Virus record (IMG/VR): IMGVR_UViG_3300011258_000204
Coordinates: 1 to 32,819 of that record
Reading direction: 5' to 3' (one strand)
Source of the DNA: a virus
DNA: 32,819 nucleotides
Shown here one piece after another: positions 23,141 to 31,200 of the stretch. The position numbers and the translations under genes were made by a program. Under the pieces are notes generated by a model that saw only the letters and a program-made list of their open reading frames with translations, was not told the origin of the DNA and made no database searches. Each line of letters begins with the position of its first letter. Position 1 is the stretch's first letter.

Positions 23141-25291
23141 TTACTCCTTAGATGATAATGGGTGGTCTTTCGGTAGTAAGTCTAAATCAAACTTACCACC
23201 TCTGAATTTACCTGTTCTAACAGCTACAAGAAAAGCATTTACTCTCGCATAAGCCCATTGATCTTCTGACCTTACACTTGGTCTAACACTCGCTGGATTT
23301 GTCCTGTATGCTCCTACACCACGCTTAAATACCTTGCCAAGCATACCAACACTTACTCTCTTGCCTTTCTTATCTCCATACTTATCATTGTGTTCATCAA
23401 CCTTCCCTTGTAAAGCCTTTTCTACAGTCTTAGATAATCCAGCTACTTTGGTTTCCATATCATCATATGACTTTTCTCTCTCTGCCATAATCTGATTTCT
23501 TTTTCTTTTAGCCCAAGAGAATCCTTCATCACCAGACCACAAAGCCCAAGCTATTCTTCCAGCAGAGGGATAGCCTTTCTCACCTCTGTTGAATCCTTGA
23601 CCTTGCTTATCTACTTCGTGTCTTGAAAAGAATGAGAACATTCTAAGAACTGTGTCTGGCGACATTCTTTCACCACTAACAATTTGATTTGCTCTGGCGA
23701 CACCAACTTGAGTGCCACCTCTATTGAACTTTTTTCGCCATTCAAGCCCTCTCCTAGCTTCTTCCTTCATACCTTCGGTGGCTTTTAAATCTAAATCGTC
23801 TAGCGCTTTTTCTCCAACCAATTCATCATATTCTGCGTGAGTAGAACAAGGCATATAAACTGTCTGTCCGTCTTTATCCATAGAATGTGTACCTTCACAG
23901 CCAATAACATTGGCTCTAGCTTCTGCTTCTTCTTCATTATCAAAAACATCTTCTTCCAGCATAGCTTTTTCGCCATAGATCGTATCAAAAGTTTCATCAT
24001 ACTTTTCGTTGCCTTCTGAATCTACAGGTCTATCATTATCTTCTTCATCTGGAGTATCATCTACTTCGCCTAGTGGGAATAAGTTTGAAGGCACTAATAA
24101 ACTATCGCCACCATCTATAGGCTCAAGCCCAAGTCTTTCTCTGGCTTCGTTTCTAGTCAAAATACCTTGCTGAACTCCTTGACTGACATTGACGAATATC
24201 TGTTTGCGCTTCTCACTCATAGCTGGGATACTATCCAGATCATAAGCAATTCTTAAATCACCATCATATAACGGCGTAAGCCATTCGTTTAAGTCTGATT
24301 CAATTCTGTCAAGTAAAGGTATAATGGTTTCTTCATATAACGATAATCTAGCTTCTGCAACATTAGCATAAGTCTGATCTGCAATACCAACTAACTGAGC
24401 TGGTACACCAAATACTAAGGCAATCTCTCTGGCTGACATATTCATCAATTCCAAAAAATCCATATCCTTTGGATTTAATCCAAGTTGTTGGTACTCAAAA
24501 TCTCCTTCTAATAACATTGGTCTACCCGAATTATTACTACCTCTAAATCTAAACTCTAAATCTTCTAACAGCATAGCTCTTTGTTCGTCAGTAAGTGTTG
24601 CTGACATACCTGTTTCATCTTTAGGCTGGAACTTCAACATAGCAGATGGAGTACAGCCATTCTTTAATAATCCTACATTATGCAAACCAGCTAGGTTGTG
24701 TTGGTCAATGTTATAAGCTGCTGTTTGAATAGGACTAGCTCCGTAAAAATCGTCTAATGGATTCCAGAGTTTAATGTGCTTTAGTTGTGAATAACCTGTC
24801 AACTTATCCACAGGATATTCAGCTATTGTTTTGTTATCTACTTTATAACAATAACTGTCTGGTATAACAGATGATGAAGATTTTATAATAATTCTATCTG
24901 GGCGTAATAAATACAATTCTTTAGGTGAGCCAAATTCTTTATCTTTCAACATATATGAATTTCCAGAAATTAATAAATAACTTATCATACTGTGAAAATA
25001 CTCTTTACCAGATTGTAAAGGATTTGGTCTATTTAATAATGATATTAATTCGTGATTATCAAGTTCATTATCACCAGAAAAAACTTTTATTTTAGTAGCA
25101 GAAGCATTATTAGCAATTAAATTAATAGAACGGTATGCTATGCTGTTGTCCAAATATCCATCTTGCGAAAATTCTTTATACCTTCTAGTGCTTTTACCAC
25201 CATACGCATTTATTTTATTAATCAATACTTTTGGTGCTTCTTTTTTATGTATTTGCTCATTTTGTTTTTTAAATCTATCAAATAGTCCCAT
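23141..25291 (-). CDS. Portal protein with long multi-module C-terminal extension
   Basis: 716 aa; usual HK97-type portals are about 400-450. Residues 1-400 are the portal: DGYLDNSIAYRSINLIA, PNPLQSGKEYFHSMISYLL, LYLLRPDRI, AREIALVFGVPAQLVG and GILTRNEARERLGLEP. The extension has an acidic linker and a C465/H469/C482/H485 cluster that could bind zinc. It continues with a block at about 504-603 (KEEARRGLEWRKKF, FSRHEVDKQGQGF, GRIAWALWSGDEGFSWAKRK) and an end at about 655-710 (KRGVGAYRTNPASVRP, WAYARVNAFL). These blocks occur in other phage proteins without known function. GAGGGA precedes the ATG. Confidence 0.88.
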   Translation of the reverse strand: MGLFDRFKKQNEQIHKKEAPKVLINKINAYGGKSTRRYKEFSQDGYLDNSIAYRSINLIANNASATKIKVFSGDNELDNHELISLLNRPNPLQSGKEYFHSMISYLLISGNSYMLKDKEFGSPKELYLLRPDRIIIKSSSSVIPDSYCYKVDNKTIAEYPVDKLTGYSQLKHIKLWNPLDDFYGASPIQTAAYNIDQHNLAGLHNVGLLKNGCTPSAMLKFQPKDETGMSATLTDEQRAMLLEDLEFRFRGSNNSGRPMLLEGDFEYQQLGLNPKDMDFLELMNMSAREIALVFGVPAQLVGIADQTYANVAEARLSLYEETIIPLLDRIESDLNEWLTPLYDGDLRIAYDLDSIPAMSEKRKQIFVNVSQGVQQGILTRNEARERLGLEPIDGGDSLLVPSNLFPLGEVDDTPDEEDNDRPVDSEGNEKYDETFDTIYGEKAMLEEDVFDNEEEAEARANVIGCEGTHSMDKDGQTVYMPCSTHAEYDELVGEKALDDLDLKATEGMKEEARRGLEWRKKFNRGGTQVGVARANQIVSGERMSPDTVLRMFSFFSRHEVDKQGQGFNRGEKGYPSAGRIAWALWSGDEGFSWAKRKRNQIMAEREKSYDDMETKVAGLSKTVEKALQGKVDEHNDKYGDKKGKRVSVGMLGKVFKRGVGAYRTNPASVRPSVRSEDQWAYARVNAFLVAVRTGKFRGGKFDLDLLPKDHPLSSKE

Positions 25292-25298
25292 AGTTCCC

Positions 25299-26585
25299 TC
25301 AACTGATTCTAAAAATTGCGCTTCCGCTACTTTGAAGCGCCATTATGGCATATACAAAAGCGTCTAAACGATCTGGGCTTTTTATTGTATCTGCTGTGTA
25401 TTGACACATCTGTTCTTCAAGCTCCTTAAAATATCCAACAAATTTAATCTTTGACTGCTCTGCTAGTGCTGCTACAGGCTCGGCTCTTAATATCTTGCCT
25501 CTGGTCGCCCTAATAGATGTATAAGGTATATTTACATCTTGTACCCTAAGTAGTTTTTCAATTAAATCTCCACCGTTATTAACCTCACATACGATTCTAT
25601 CTGCCTCAAATTTATAATACAAGTCTATTGCCCTCTTAATCCACTTATCTGGGCTATATATGCCCGAATAATCGCCTAAAACATAGTAATGGTTATCAAC
25701 ACCCCTACCAGCAACAATAATGCCTGTTTCATCACTTGAAGCCTTACTAGTAACACTTGGATCAATAGCAATAACGATCCGCTGTAATTCTGGCGCAATT
25801 TCTATTCTATTTTGTTCAATGTTAGCTGCATTAAATAATGCGCCTTCTATATCTTCTAATATCTGACCATACAACTCTTGCTGTCCTAATCGTGTGCCAC
25901 TATATCTTTCTTTAAGCATTTTAATAGTTGATGGAGCTAAGTTATCCGCATTTTCAAAAGTATTTCCTTTGATGACTTTGGTATCTGATCTGACTACCAA
26001 CTGCTTAATTAATTCTATCGGTCTAGGTGTTGTAGTAATAATACATTTAGGAGATTCACCTAATCGCAGAGCCATCATTAAGTTATCAAATGTTTCGGTG
26101 GCATATCGCCAACTTGCCAATTCATCACAATAAGCTCTATGAAAGTTGTTTCCTCTTAAACGATCTGGCTCAATGGCTGGAAAGCCAATTATCTTACTAC
26201 CATTATAAAATTCAATCTGATTATCGGTCTTGTTATATCCAGAGTTTGTTAATAACTCTCTGTCAATGATATTAAGAAATCCAGATTCTCCTTGAAAGAT
26301 TATCTTTTTTAAATCGGAATAAGTTGGTGCTACGACACCTACAATAGAGTTTGGATTAAGTAAGCAATAAATAGTTGCGTCATAACTTAGTGTTAATGTC
26401 TTGCCAAATCCCCTTCCAGCAAGAAAAATCTGAATATTGTAATCATCTTCGTCTTTTATTAACTGTTTATCTCTTGCTATTGCGTACCACTTAGTTAATA
26501 GAAGTGTCGCTTTCTGTGTCGGTAAATCTAGTTCGTTGTATTGCTTTTGCCAACTCTCTAAATTTATCATTTTGCTCTGTGCCAT
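25299..26585 (-). CDS. terL: Terminase large subunit
   Basis: 428 aa. ATPase: Walker A GRGFGKT (57-63), Walker B YCDE (D154/E155) and the TTTPRP coupling motif near 184-189. Nuclease: D275 in AIDPS, E334 in CEVNNGGD and D405/D408 in SPDRLDAF. It packages DNA through the portal and cuts it. GGAG lies 7 bases before the ATG, so the 95-base overlap with the small subunit gene appears genuine. Confidence 0.95.
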   Translation of the reverse strand: MAQSKMINLESWQKQYNELDLPTQKATLLLTKWYAIARDKQLIKDEDDYNIQIFLAGRGFGKTLTLSYDATIYCLLNPNSIVGVVAPTYSDLKKIIFQGESGFLNIIDRELLTNSGYNKTDNQIEFYNGSKIIGFPAIEPDRLRGNNFHRAYCDELASWRYATETFDNLMMALRLGESPKCIITTTPRPIELIKQLVVRSDTKVIKGNTFENADNLAPSTIKMLKERYSGTRLGQQELYGQILEDIEGALFNAANIEQNRIEIAPELQRIVIAIDPSVTSKASSDETGIIVAGRGVDNHYYVLGDYSGIYSPDKWIKRAIDLYYKFEADRIVCEVNNGGDLIEKLLRVQDVNIPYTSIRATRGKILRAEPVAALAEQSKIKFVGYFKELEEQMCQYTADTIKSPDRLDAFVYAIMALQSSGSAIFRIS

Positions 26586-26874
26586 CTTGTATCTCCACTA
26601 TTTGCCTTTCTTGCCAACGGGCTTGACACTTTAACCAGAAGATTCCAGCAGAAACGGCTTCTCTCCCTGTGCCTGTTGCAATCTTAAATAAATTTTCTGC
26701 TACTTTAGCATTAGCAGTAGCTTTGCCATTTAACAATTCTTCTTGATAATACTTGTAAAGTGATGGCTTTGATATATTTAATATGGAGCATATCTGTTCG
26801 TGTGGCAATCCAAGCCCAGATAACTGTGTTACCATTCTTGCATTTTCTTCTGTTTTATTGACTATTTTAGGCAT
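26491..26874 (-). CDS. terS: Terminase small subunit
   Basis: 127 aa. Residues about 15-45 (TQLSGLGLPHEQICSILNIS, then PSLYKYY) form a helix-turn-helix. Residues about 50-90 (KATANAKVAENLFKIATG, GIFWLKCQARWQER) are the oligomerisation helices typical of small terminases. It recognises the packaging site and directs the large subunit. Its 3' end overlaps the large subunit gene by 95 bases. Confidence 0.85.
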   Translation of the reverse strand: MPKIVNKTEENARMVTQLSGLGLPHEQICSILNISKPSLYKYYQEELLNGKATANAKVAENLFKIATGTGREAVSAGIFWLKCQARWQERQIVEIQDGTEQNDKFRELAKAIQRTRFTDTESDTSIN

Positions 26875-26903
26875 ATATATCTTTTATAAAGTAAAAATAA
26901 AAC

Positions 26904-27443
26904 TTAGTCAAACTTATTAAGACTTTTCTTACAATGTGGACAAGTATTCATAATCGTATCTTCGTCTAGTTTAAAGTCTAAATCTAAATCAAATGTATCT
27001 TTAAACATAGTCTTTTCCCTTTCAGCTTTTGCTTCCCTTTCTTTTCTTGCCCTTTCGTGTTCTTGAATAATAATATTTTTTTCTATTTCTTTTTGTCTTT
27101 CCAATTCTTTTTGTTCTTCTTTTAATTGTTTATCTGTTTTGTAAAAGATTCTTTCATAGTTTATCTCTGCACAATCTCTTATTGTAACAATAGCTTTTTC
27201 TATGCTACAAATAAAAAATTCTCTTTGTTTGTTTGGTCTTAATCCACTTAATTTTTTATGTACTATCTTTTCTATTTCTTCATATTCCTCTACTAAAGCA
27301 TAATACTCAACAAGAAATGGCTCTGGCACACCTGTTGAATACAAATTATCTTTTCTTTGTGTTGGATCGCTTTTAGATATACCTACCTTTATCCTTTTAT
27401 CAGCAAAAGATTTGTTACTCATTATGTATATAAAGCCATTCAT
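26904..27443 (-). CDS. T5orf172 / GIY-YIG-type nuclease domain protein
   Basis: 179 aa. Residues 1-85 (GFIYIMSNKSFADKRIKVGISK, then LYSTGVPEPFLVEYYALV, EEIEKIVHKKL) match the T5orf172 domain, a GIY-YIG relative. Residues about 105-150 are a charged coiled coil rich in Glu, Lys and Arg. The end has CPHC but no second pair of Cys, so it would be only half a zinc ribbon. It lies between replication and packaging genes, where homing or recombination nucleases are common. The domain call is good; the role is unknown. Confidence 0.78.
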   Translation of the reverse strand: MNGFIYIMSNKSFADKRIKVGISKSDPTQRKDNLYSTGVPEPFLVEYYALVEEYEEIEKIVHKKLSGLRPNKQREFFICSIEKAIVTIRDCAEINYERIFYKTDKQLKEEQKELERQKEIEKNIIIQEHERARKEREAKAEREKTMFKDTFDLDLDFKLDEDTIMNTCPHCKKSLNKFD

Positions 27444-27445
27444 AC

Positions 27446-27703
27446 TTAAAACAAACCACTTTGCTTTAAATCATTTATTTCTGGCTTAAAAAGTATATCT
27501 ACTAATCTATAACTGCCTTTATAGTTTGATTGTATCTTCTTACCTGTTGGCTTTAATTGACTTAACTGATCTGTACTAATTACCATATGTTTATCTTTGT
27601 AGTGTAATATTAACCCACCTTTCTTAATTGCTTTAGTCAGCTCGTAATCTCTAATACTACAATACTTACCTTGCCATAACTTAGTTACTGTTTTCTTAAT
27701 CAT
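27446..27703 (-). CDS. Unknown protein, 85 aa
   Basis: AAGGAG lies 6 bases before the ATG. The protein is basic (MIKKTVTKLWQGKYCSIRDY, LTKAIKKGGLILHYKDK), which would suit nucleic acid binding. No motif is recognised. It sits 8 bases after the helicase gene, so it probably belongs to the replication group. Confidence 0.6.
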   Translation of the reverse strand: MIKKTVTKLWQGKYCSIRDYELTKAIKKGGLILHYKDKHMVISTDQLSQLKPTGKKIQSNYKGSYRLVDILFKPEINDLKQSGLF

Positions 27704-27711
27704 AATGCTCC

Positions 27712-28581
27712 TTAGTCGTGTTTAGCCCAAATATTACTATTGATCTGATGAAATGACCTTGTTTTGCCGTTCCATTTGAACTCTGCTTCACCAATATTTC
27801 CATAGAGTTGTGCTTCCCTAACCTTTCTAACTTGAAATAATGTTTTCTCTGGCTCAAATATTCTTTGAATAACTACAATAACATCAGCTTTATTTGAGAA
27901 ATGTGCTGTGCCACTTATACTATATCCATCAACTCTGTATGTTCCGTCTGCTTCTCTTGGAAGTTTTGTTGGGTGAGCTACCAACCAAGTAACACATTCT
28001 GTTTCCCTATTAAATCTTTTTATATCTGACAAGAGATTACTGATATGTTCATCTTCTCTAAGATTGTTTTTTCTTGCACTATTTATCTCATTATAAGGAT
28101 CAATGATTAAACCATCTATGTTATATAAATCTTTCGCTTGTCTAGCCACATTTAATATCCATTTTATATCTGGTGATTCATTCTCCATCTCAATAAAATA
28201 AAAATGCTCATTAATAAATTTTAAACTTTGACCAAGTTCTTCTTTAGTAATTCTGTCTGACACACCATAATCAAAAGGTTTTTGCATAAACTTTTCACAT
28301 AATCTTTTTACAGAATTTGCAAGTGAATGTTCTGGACTAAAAACACAAAATTTCCAACCGTGAATTTTCGCCATTTGGACTAAAATATCCGCAAGAAATG
28401 ACGACTTACCGTGATTTGGTACGCCTGTCCAAATATGTAATGTGCCTCTAGCTACCTTATACAATTCGTCTAATGCTTCAAAACCGACATCAAATGGTTG
28501 TGATGTGTTTCCAGAATATAAATCAACAATTTGTGATCTAATATCTTGGACTGTATATAACCCTTCTATTTTTTTGCTCAT
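27712..28581 (-). CDS. Replicative helicase core (DnaB/Twinkle-type RecA domain)
   Basis: 289 aa. Walker A lies in GVPNHGKSS (53-61), Walker B ends at D161 in GLIIDPYNE, and the VAHPTKLPR stretch matches the H3 region. The end (ADVIVVIQRIF, VRKVREAQLYGNIGEAEFKW) carries the arginine-finger type region. It resembles the C-terminal half of DnaB or Twinkle, without an N-terminal DnaB domain or primase. It would unwind DNA at the fork after loading by the O-like protein just upstream. GGAG precedes the ATG. Confidence 0.88.
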   Translation of the reverse strand: MSKKIEGLYTVQDIRSQIVDLYSGNTSQPFDVGFEALDELYKVARGTLHIWTGVPNHGKSSFLADILVQMAKIHGWKFCVFSPEHSLANSVKRLCEKFMQKPFDYGVSDRITKEELGQSLKFINEHFYFIEMENESPDIKWILNVARQAKDLYNIDGLIIDPYNEINSARKNNLREDEHISNLLSDIKRFNRETECVTWLVAHPTKLPREADGTYRVDGYSISGTAHFSNKADVIVVIQRIFEPEKTLFQVRKVREAQLYGNIGEAEFKWNGKTRSFHQINSNIWAKHD

Positions 28582-28598
28582 TGTCTACTCCAATTTAA

Positions 28599-29180
28599 TT
28601 ATCCAGCTAACCAATTTTTATTTTTAACCTTGACTTCTATCTGATCTTCCCACCTACCTTGTGATAAAAAAGTGCTTGGGTGTACTATAAATTCAGTTTC
28701 AGTATTCTTAACACTTTCTGCATATCTAGTCATACCTTCTATGAGTTCTTGTTCTGTTACTTCTTTAGATTTTACCAACCTTTCATAAATACTTTTAGCT
28801 TTTTTCTTTCCAATCTTTCTAGGGGTGATTGCCCACCAATTTTCAAAATTTGATATTATTTGTTTATCTTGTGTATTGTGTGCCAATCTGTCATTAGTTA
28901 AGTGCCAATCTGGCGTGTACCTAATATTTAATTTATAAAGATTAAAACCATATGCTCCATTTTTTTCTTTACGGATAGATATAAACTTTTGCTTTTCAAG
29001 TTCTTGTATATGTCTGACTATTGATCTCTTTGAGCATTGACATATCTTTGCCAAATGGTCTTGGCTTGGATATGCCTCTCCTTTTTCATTTGCATAATTA
29101 GCAATCATCATTAAGATTAATTTTGATACAGGGCTTTTAGTATTTATTTTAGAAGCCCAAGCCATAGCGCTAAAGCTCAT
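28599..29180 (-). CDS. Replication initiator / helicase-loader-like protein with winged helix (lambda O-like)
   Basis: 193 aa from the ATG that overlaps the end of the regulator gene; a frame to 29237 would lie inside that gene. Residues about 12-70 (SPVSKLILMMIANYANEKGEAYPSQ, then LAKICQCSKRSIVRHIQELE) are a HTH_36-type winged helix found in phage replication proteins. The C-terminal part (WWAITPRKIGKKKAK, PSTFLSQGRWEDQ) is the usual tail of these proteins. It should bind the origin, possibly within its own gene as in lambda, and recruit the helicase. Confidence 0.78.
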   Translation of the reverse strand: MSFSAMAWASKINTKSPVSKLILMMIANYANEKGEAYPSQDHLAKICQCSKRSIVRHIQELEKQKFISIRKEKNGAYGFNLYKLNIRYTPDWHLTNDRLAHNTQDKQIISNFENWWAITPRKIGKKKAKSIYERLVKSKEVTEQELIEGMTRYAESVKNTETEFIVHPSTFLSQGRWEDQIEVKVKNKNWLAG

Positions 29181-29370
29181 TATTGATACCGTAAAAATCG
29201 TTTGGCTGAACTCTGCCCTTAGTAAATTCATACACAATCAACATCTGTGGCTTTTTTGGTATCACACCACAAAATTTCCATTTAGTTACTGTAGCTTCAT
29301 TAAGTCCTGTTTCTTTACAAAACTTGGAAATACTTAATTTTTGTTCTTTTAAAAAATCCTTTAAAATCAT
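29170..29370 (-). CDS. Cro-like helix-turn-helix regulator
   Basis: 66 aa. MILKDFLKEQKLSISKFCKE, then LNEATVTKWKFCGVIPKKP, is a Cro/YdaS-type HTH, and the length suits a dimeric repressor. It is the first gene of the leftward unit, directly beside the divergent promoters, the standard place for an autoregulator. AGGAG stands 7 bases upstream of the ATG. It is the best candidate to bind the operator-like palindromes at 20603 and 32349, but nothing proves that. No CI-type partner is seen. Confidence 0.8.
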   Translation of the reverse strand: MILKDFLKEQKLSISKFCKETGLNEATVTKWKFCGVIPKKPQMLIVYEFTKGRVQPNDFYGINNEL

Positions 29371-29391
29371 AAACTTCTCCTATTTTATATG

Positions 29392-29483
29392 TTTTAGTAA
29401 AAGAATAATAACATTATATATAAAAAAAGTCCAAATAATACTTGCATATATAAAAAATGTATATAATATGGTTATTACTAAAA
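29392..29483. promoter_or_regulatory. Divergent early promoter region with symmetric leaders
   Basis: Leftward: TTGGAC (29429-29434), 18 bases, TATTAT (29405-29410). Rightward: TTGCAT (29442-29447), 16 bases, TAATAT (29464-29469); TATAAT at 29462 is an alternative. The inverted repeat TTTTAGTAA (29392-29400) / TTACTAAAA (29475-29483) starts 4-5 bases after each -10, so both transcripts begin with nearly the same leader. Confidence 0.6.
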
Positions 29484-29496
29484 ACTTAAATAGGAG
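29480..29496 (+). repeat. Leader repeat AAAAACTTAAATAGGAG
   Basis: Exact copy of the 17-base leader with its GGAG 7 bases before the ATG at 29504. Confidence 0.8.
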
Positions 29497-29503
29497 ATAA
29501 AAA

Positions 29504-29674
29504 ATGTTCGGATCAGCACCAGATATGAGATGGTTAACACAAGGCGAGGACACTTCTGACTGGGATAGAAGAATAGAAGAAGGAACAGAAGAATGTCATA
29601 CAAGAGGAGAAACAGGTTATTATCCAAAAATTGAAAATGATGATTATGACGAGTTTGAAGATTATTGGGATTAA
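29504..29674 (+). CDS. Highly acidic first early protein, 56 aa (DNA-mimic candidate)
   Basis: The first gene of the rightward unit, with a strong GGAG. It has 18 Asp/Glu against 5 Arg/Lys in 56 residues. The acidic residues are spread over the protein and clustered at the end (NDDYDEFEDYWD), with several Trp and Tyr. No known domain. Small acidic proteins made first in infection are often DNA mimics that block restriction or host DNA-binding proteins (Ocr and similar). That role is inferred from composition and position only. Confidence 0.65.
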   Translation: MFGSAPDMRWLTQGEDTSDWDRRIEEGTEECHTRGETGYYPKIENDDYDEFEDYWD

Positions 29675-29682
29675 CTTTAACA

Positions 29683-29702
29683 GGGAGCTAGAAATAGCTC
29701 CC
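29683..29702 (+). terminator. GAAA-capped hairpin, copy 1
   Basis: GGGAGCTAGAAATAGCTCCC forms an 8-bp perfect stem with a GAAA loop, 8 bases after the stop of the acidic gene. There is no U-tract, so it may attenuate, protect or process the RNA. An identical copy lies at 32776-32795. Confidence 0.7.
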
Positions 29703-29721
29703 AATTATTATAGGGCATACA

Positions 29722-30045
29722 ATGAGCAAAGAAATAGAAGCATTAATAAATCCATCTGATAGTGTAGATTTACAAATCATAAAACTAGTTGAGGAAAAAG
29801 AAAACTTGCAAGAACAATTAAGTTTTTGGAAGCCAATACTTATGTATAGTGATCCACTTTATAATTATATACTTAACATATCATATTATGCTGTGTTCAA
29901 TAAGTATGAGCTGCAAAAAGATATTGGCATAAAGCATTTTATTGATTTTCTTATTTGCGACTTTATGAGATCAGATCAATTTAAAAAATTAGATGACCTA
30001 GAAAAAGAATGTATATTTACTTTTTTAAAAGGTAGATTGCAATAA
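29722..30045 (+). CDS. Unknown early protein, 107 aa
   Basis: The start has only a weak site (AGGGC) upstream. Residues about 15-40 are a charged helix (DLQIIKLVEEKENLQEQL). The middle is rich in Tyr and Ile (DPLYNYILNISYYAVFN) but not a clear membrane span. The end is charged (KLDDLEKECIFTFLKG). No family recognised. It lies between the hairpin and the ERF gene in the early unit. Confidence 0.6.
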   Translation: MSKEIEALINPSDSVDLQIIKLVEEKENLQEQLSFWKPILMYSDPLYNYILNISYYAVFNKYELQKDIGIKHFIDFLICDFMRSDQFKKLDDLEKECIFTFLKGRLQ

Positions 30046-30069
30046 AAAACTTAAACAATGGAGAACAAA

Positions 30070-30723
30070 ATGAATAATGCAGTAAATAAAGAAACACCAG
30101 CAGATATAGTAGAAAGGCTTTCACACACAGAAGTTCATATTAGACTTTTAAGAGCTATGAAGAATTTTCCTGTTATTAATGGAACAGGAAAAGGCGCATA
30201 TAAAGACGACAAAGGTAATTGGATTGTGATTGCTTCAAAAGCAGATATTAAAAGATGTACTGTAAAACCTTTGGCAGATGAAGGCTTAATTGGATATTTT
30301 AGTCAAGATGTTAGCAAGTGTAATGACAACAGTATTGTTTTTAAATATCAATTATTACACGCTGATTCTGGTCAAGCGAAAGAATGGTATATAAAAATGC
30401 CAACTTCAAAAGGTACATTTTGGGATTATGGCTCTGCACAGACATATGCTTATAGATACTTATTGGGAGATATATTTAATCTTACAATATTAGATGATGT
30501 TGAAACTATTGACCAAGACGCAGTATCAGCTCAATTAAATTTAATGTATAAAAACTTTACTACAGATATGTCTAATGTAAAAACTGAAAACGATCTAAAA
30601 CAATGTAAAGAAAAAACACATAAGCAATTTTTAAAATATATTAAAGATTATAAGCAGACAGAGTATATTAAAAAAGCAAGTGAAATTGTACATTTAACAG
30701 AAGCTAGAATAGCGGGAGAATAA
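30070..30723 (+). CDS. ERF-family single-strand annealing protein
   Basis: 217 aa from the ATG with GGAG 6 bases upstream; the ATG at 30058 contains that GGAG and is less likely. The core features are AMKNFPVINGTGKGAY early on and SAQTYAYRYLLGDIFNLTIL, then DDVE at about 125-150. This is the ERF signature (G-S-x-x-TYA-x-RY-x-L followed by an acidic cluster). ERF proteins anneal complementary strands in recombination and can help circularise or repair the genome. The C-terminus is a charged helix. Confidence 0.82.
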   Translation: MNNAVNKETPADIVERLSHTEVHIRLLRAMKNFPVINGTGKGAYKDDKGNWIVIASKADIKRCTVKPLADEGLIGYFSQDVSKCNDNSIVFKYQLLHADSGQAKEWYIKMPTSKGTFWDYGSAQTYAYRYLLGDIFNLTILDDVETIDQDAVSAQLNLMYKNFTTDMSNVKTENDLKQCKEKTHKQFLKYIKDYKQTEYIKKASEIVHLTEARIAGE

Positions 30724-30724
30724 A

Positions 30725-30922
30725 ATGGATATATCCAGCAGTATAATAAGAGATGAAGTTAAAGAGTTAGAATATGATATGTCGGTTAATGACTTAATAA
30801 GAGCTATTAGTTCTGATCGTCTTTTAATTGATATTAACAATGTTCTTGAAGAAATAGCAATAGAAAATATTGATGATAGAACTCAAGAGCTAGAAGAAAT
30901 AGAGAAAAGAGGAAAAATATAA
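30725..30922 (+). CDS. Unknown acidic early protein, 65 aa
   Basis: Starts one base after the ERF stop, with GGGAG in the end of that gene. The sequence is acidic and helical (IIRDEVKELEYDM, LLIDINNVLEEIAI, RTQELEEIEKRG). No motif is recognised. It overlaps the next ATG by one base, so translation is coupled. Confidence 0.6.
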   Translation: MDISSSIIRDEVKELEYDMSVNDLIRAISSDRLLIDINNVLEEIAIENIDDRTQELEEIEKRGKI

Positions 30923-31200
30923 TGGATAAAGATGAAAGTTATGAGAATGTTCAAGAAGCAGAAGAAAATTTTGCTTATGAATTAGAAATGCAACAGCAAG
31001 AAGAAGAACAGGAAGATAAATTTTTGAAAAGAATAAAAGATAACAACATAGGTATGCTTTGCTTATCTGTTGACGCTAATAAAAACTTAAATTGGCTAAT
31101 ACAATATTATTTAGAGCAAGAGCAACTTTACCCAGAAAACCACAAAGAATGTATAAACAGAACAAACCAAAAACTTAATAAGGAGAAAACTAATGTCTGA
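30922..31200 (+). CDS. Unknown Glu/Gln-rich early protein, 92 aa
   Basis: Overlaps its predecessor (TAATG) and the next gene by 8 bases. Residues 1-40 are very acidic with a Gln/Glu run (MQQQEEEQEDKF). The middle is NIGMLCLSVDANKNLNWLIQYY and the tail is basic. No family recognised. Its place between the ERF and SSB-like genes suggests a recombination or replication accessory, without direct evidence. Confidence 0.6.
   Translation: MDKDESYENVQEAEENFAYELEMQQQEEEQEDKFLKRIKDNNIGMLCLSVDANKNLNWLIQYYLEQEQLYPENHKECINRTNQKLNKEKTNV

Noticed and set aside
29181-29237. Longer N-terminus for the O-like replication protein
   Set aside because: It lies inside the Cro-like gene and adds residues unlike the family; the ATG at 29180 overlaps the stop region in the usual way.
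29170-29370. Temperate lifestyle on the basis of the Cro-like gene
   Set aside because: No integrase, excisionase, CI-type repressor or attachment site is visible, so lysogeny cannot be supported from this sequence.
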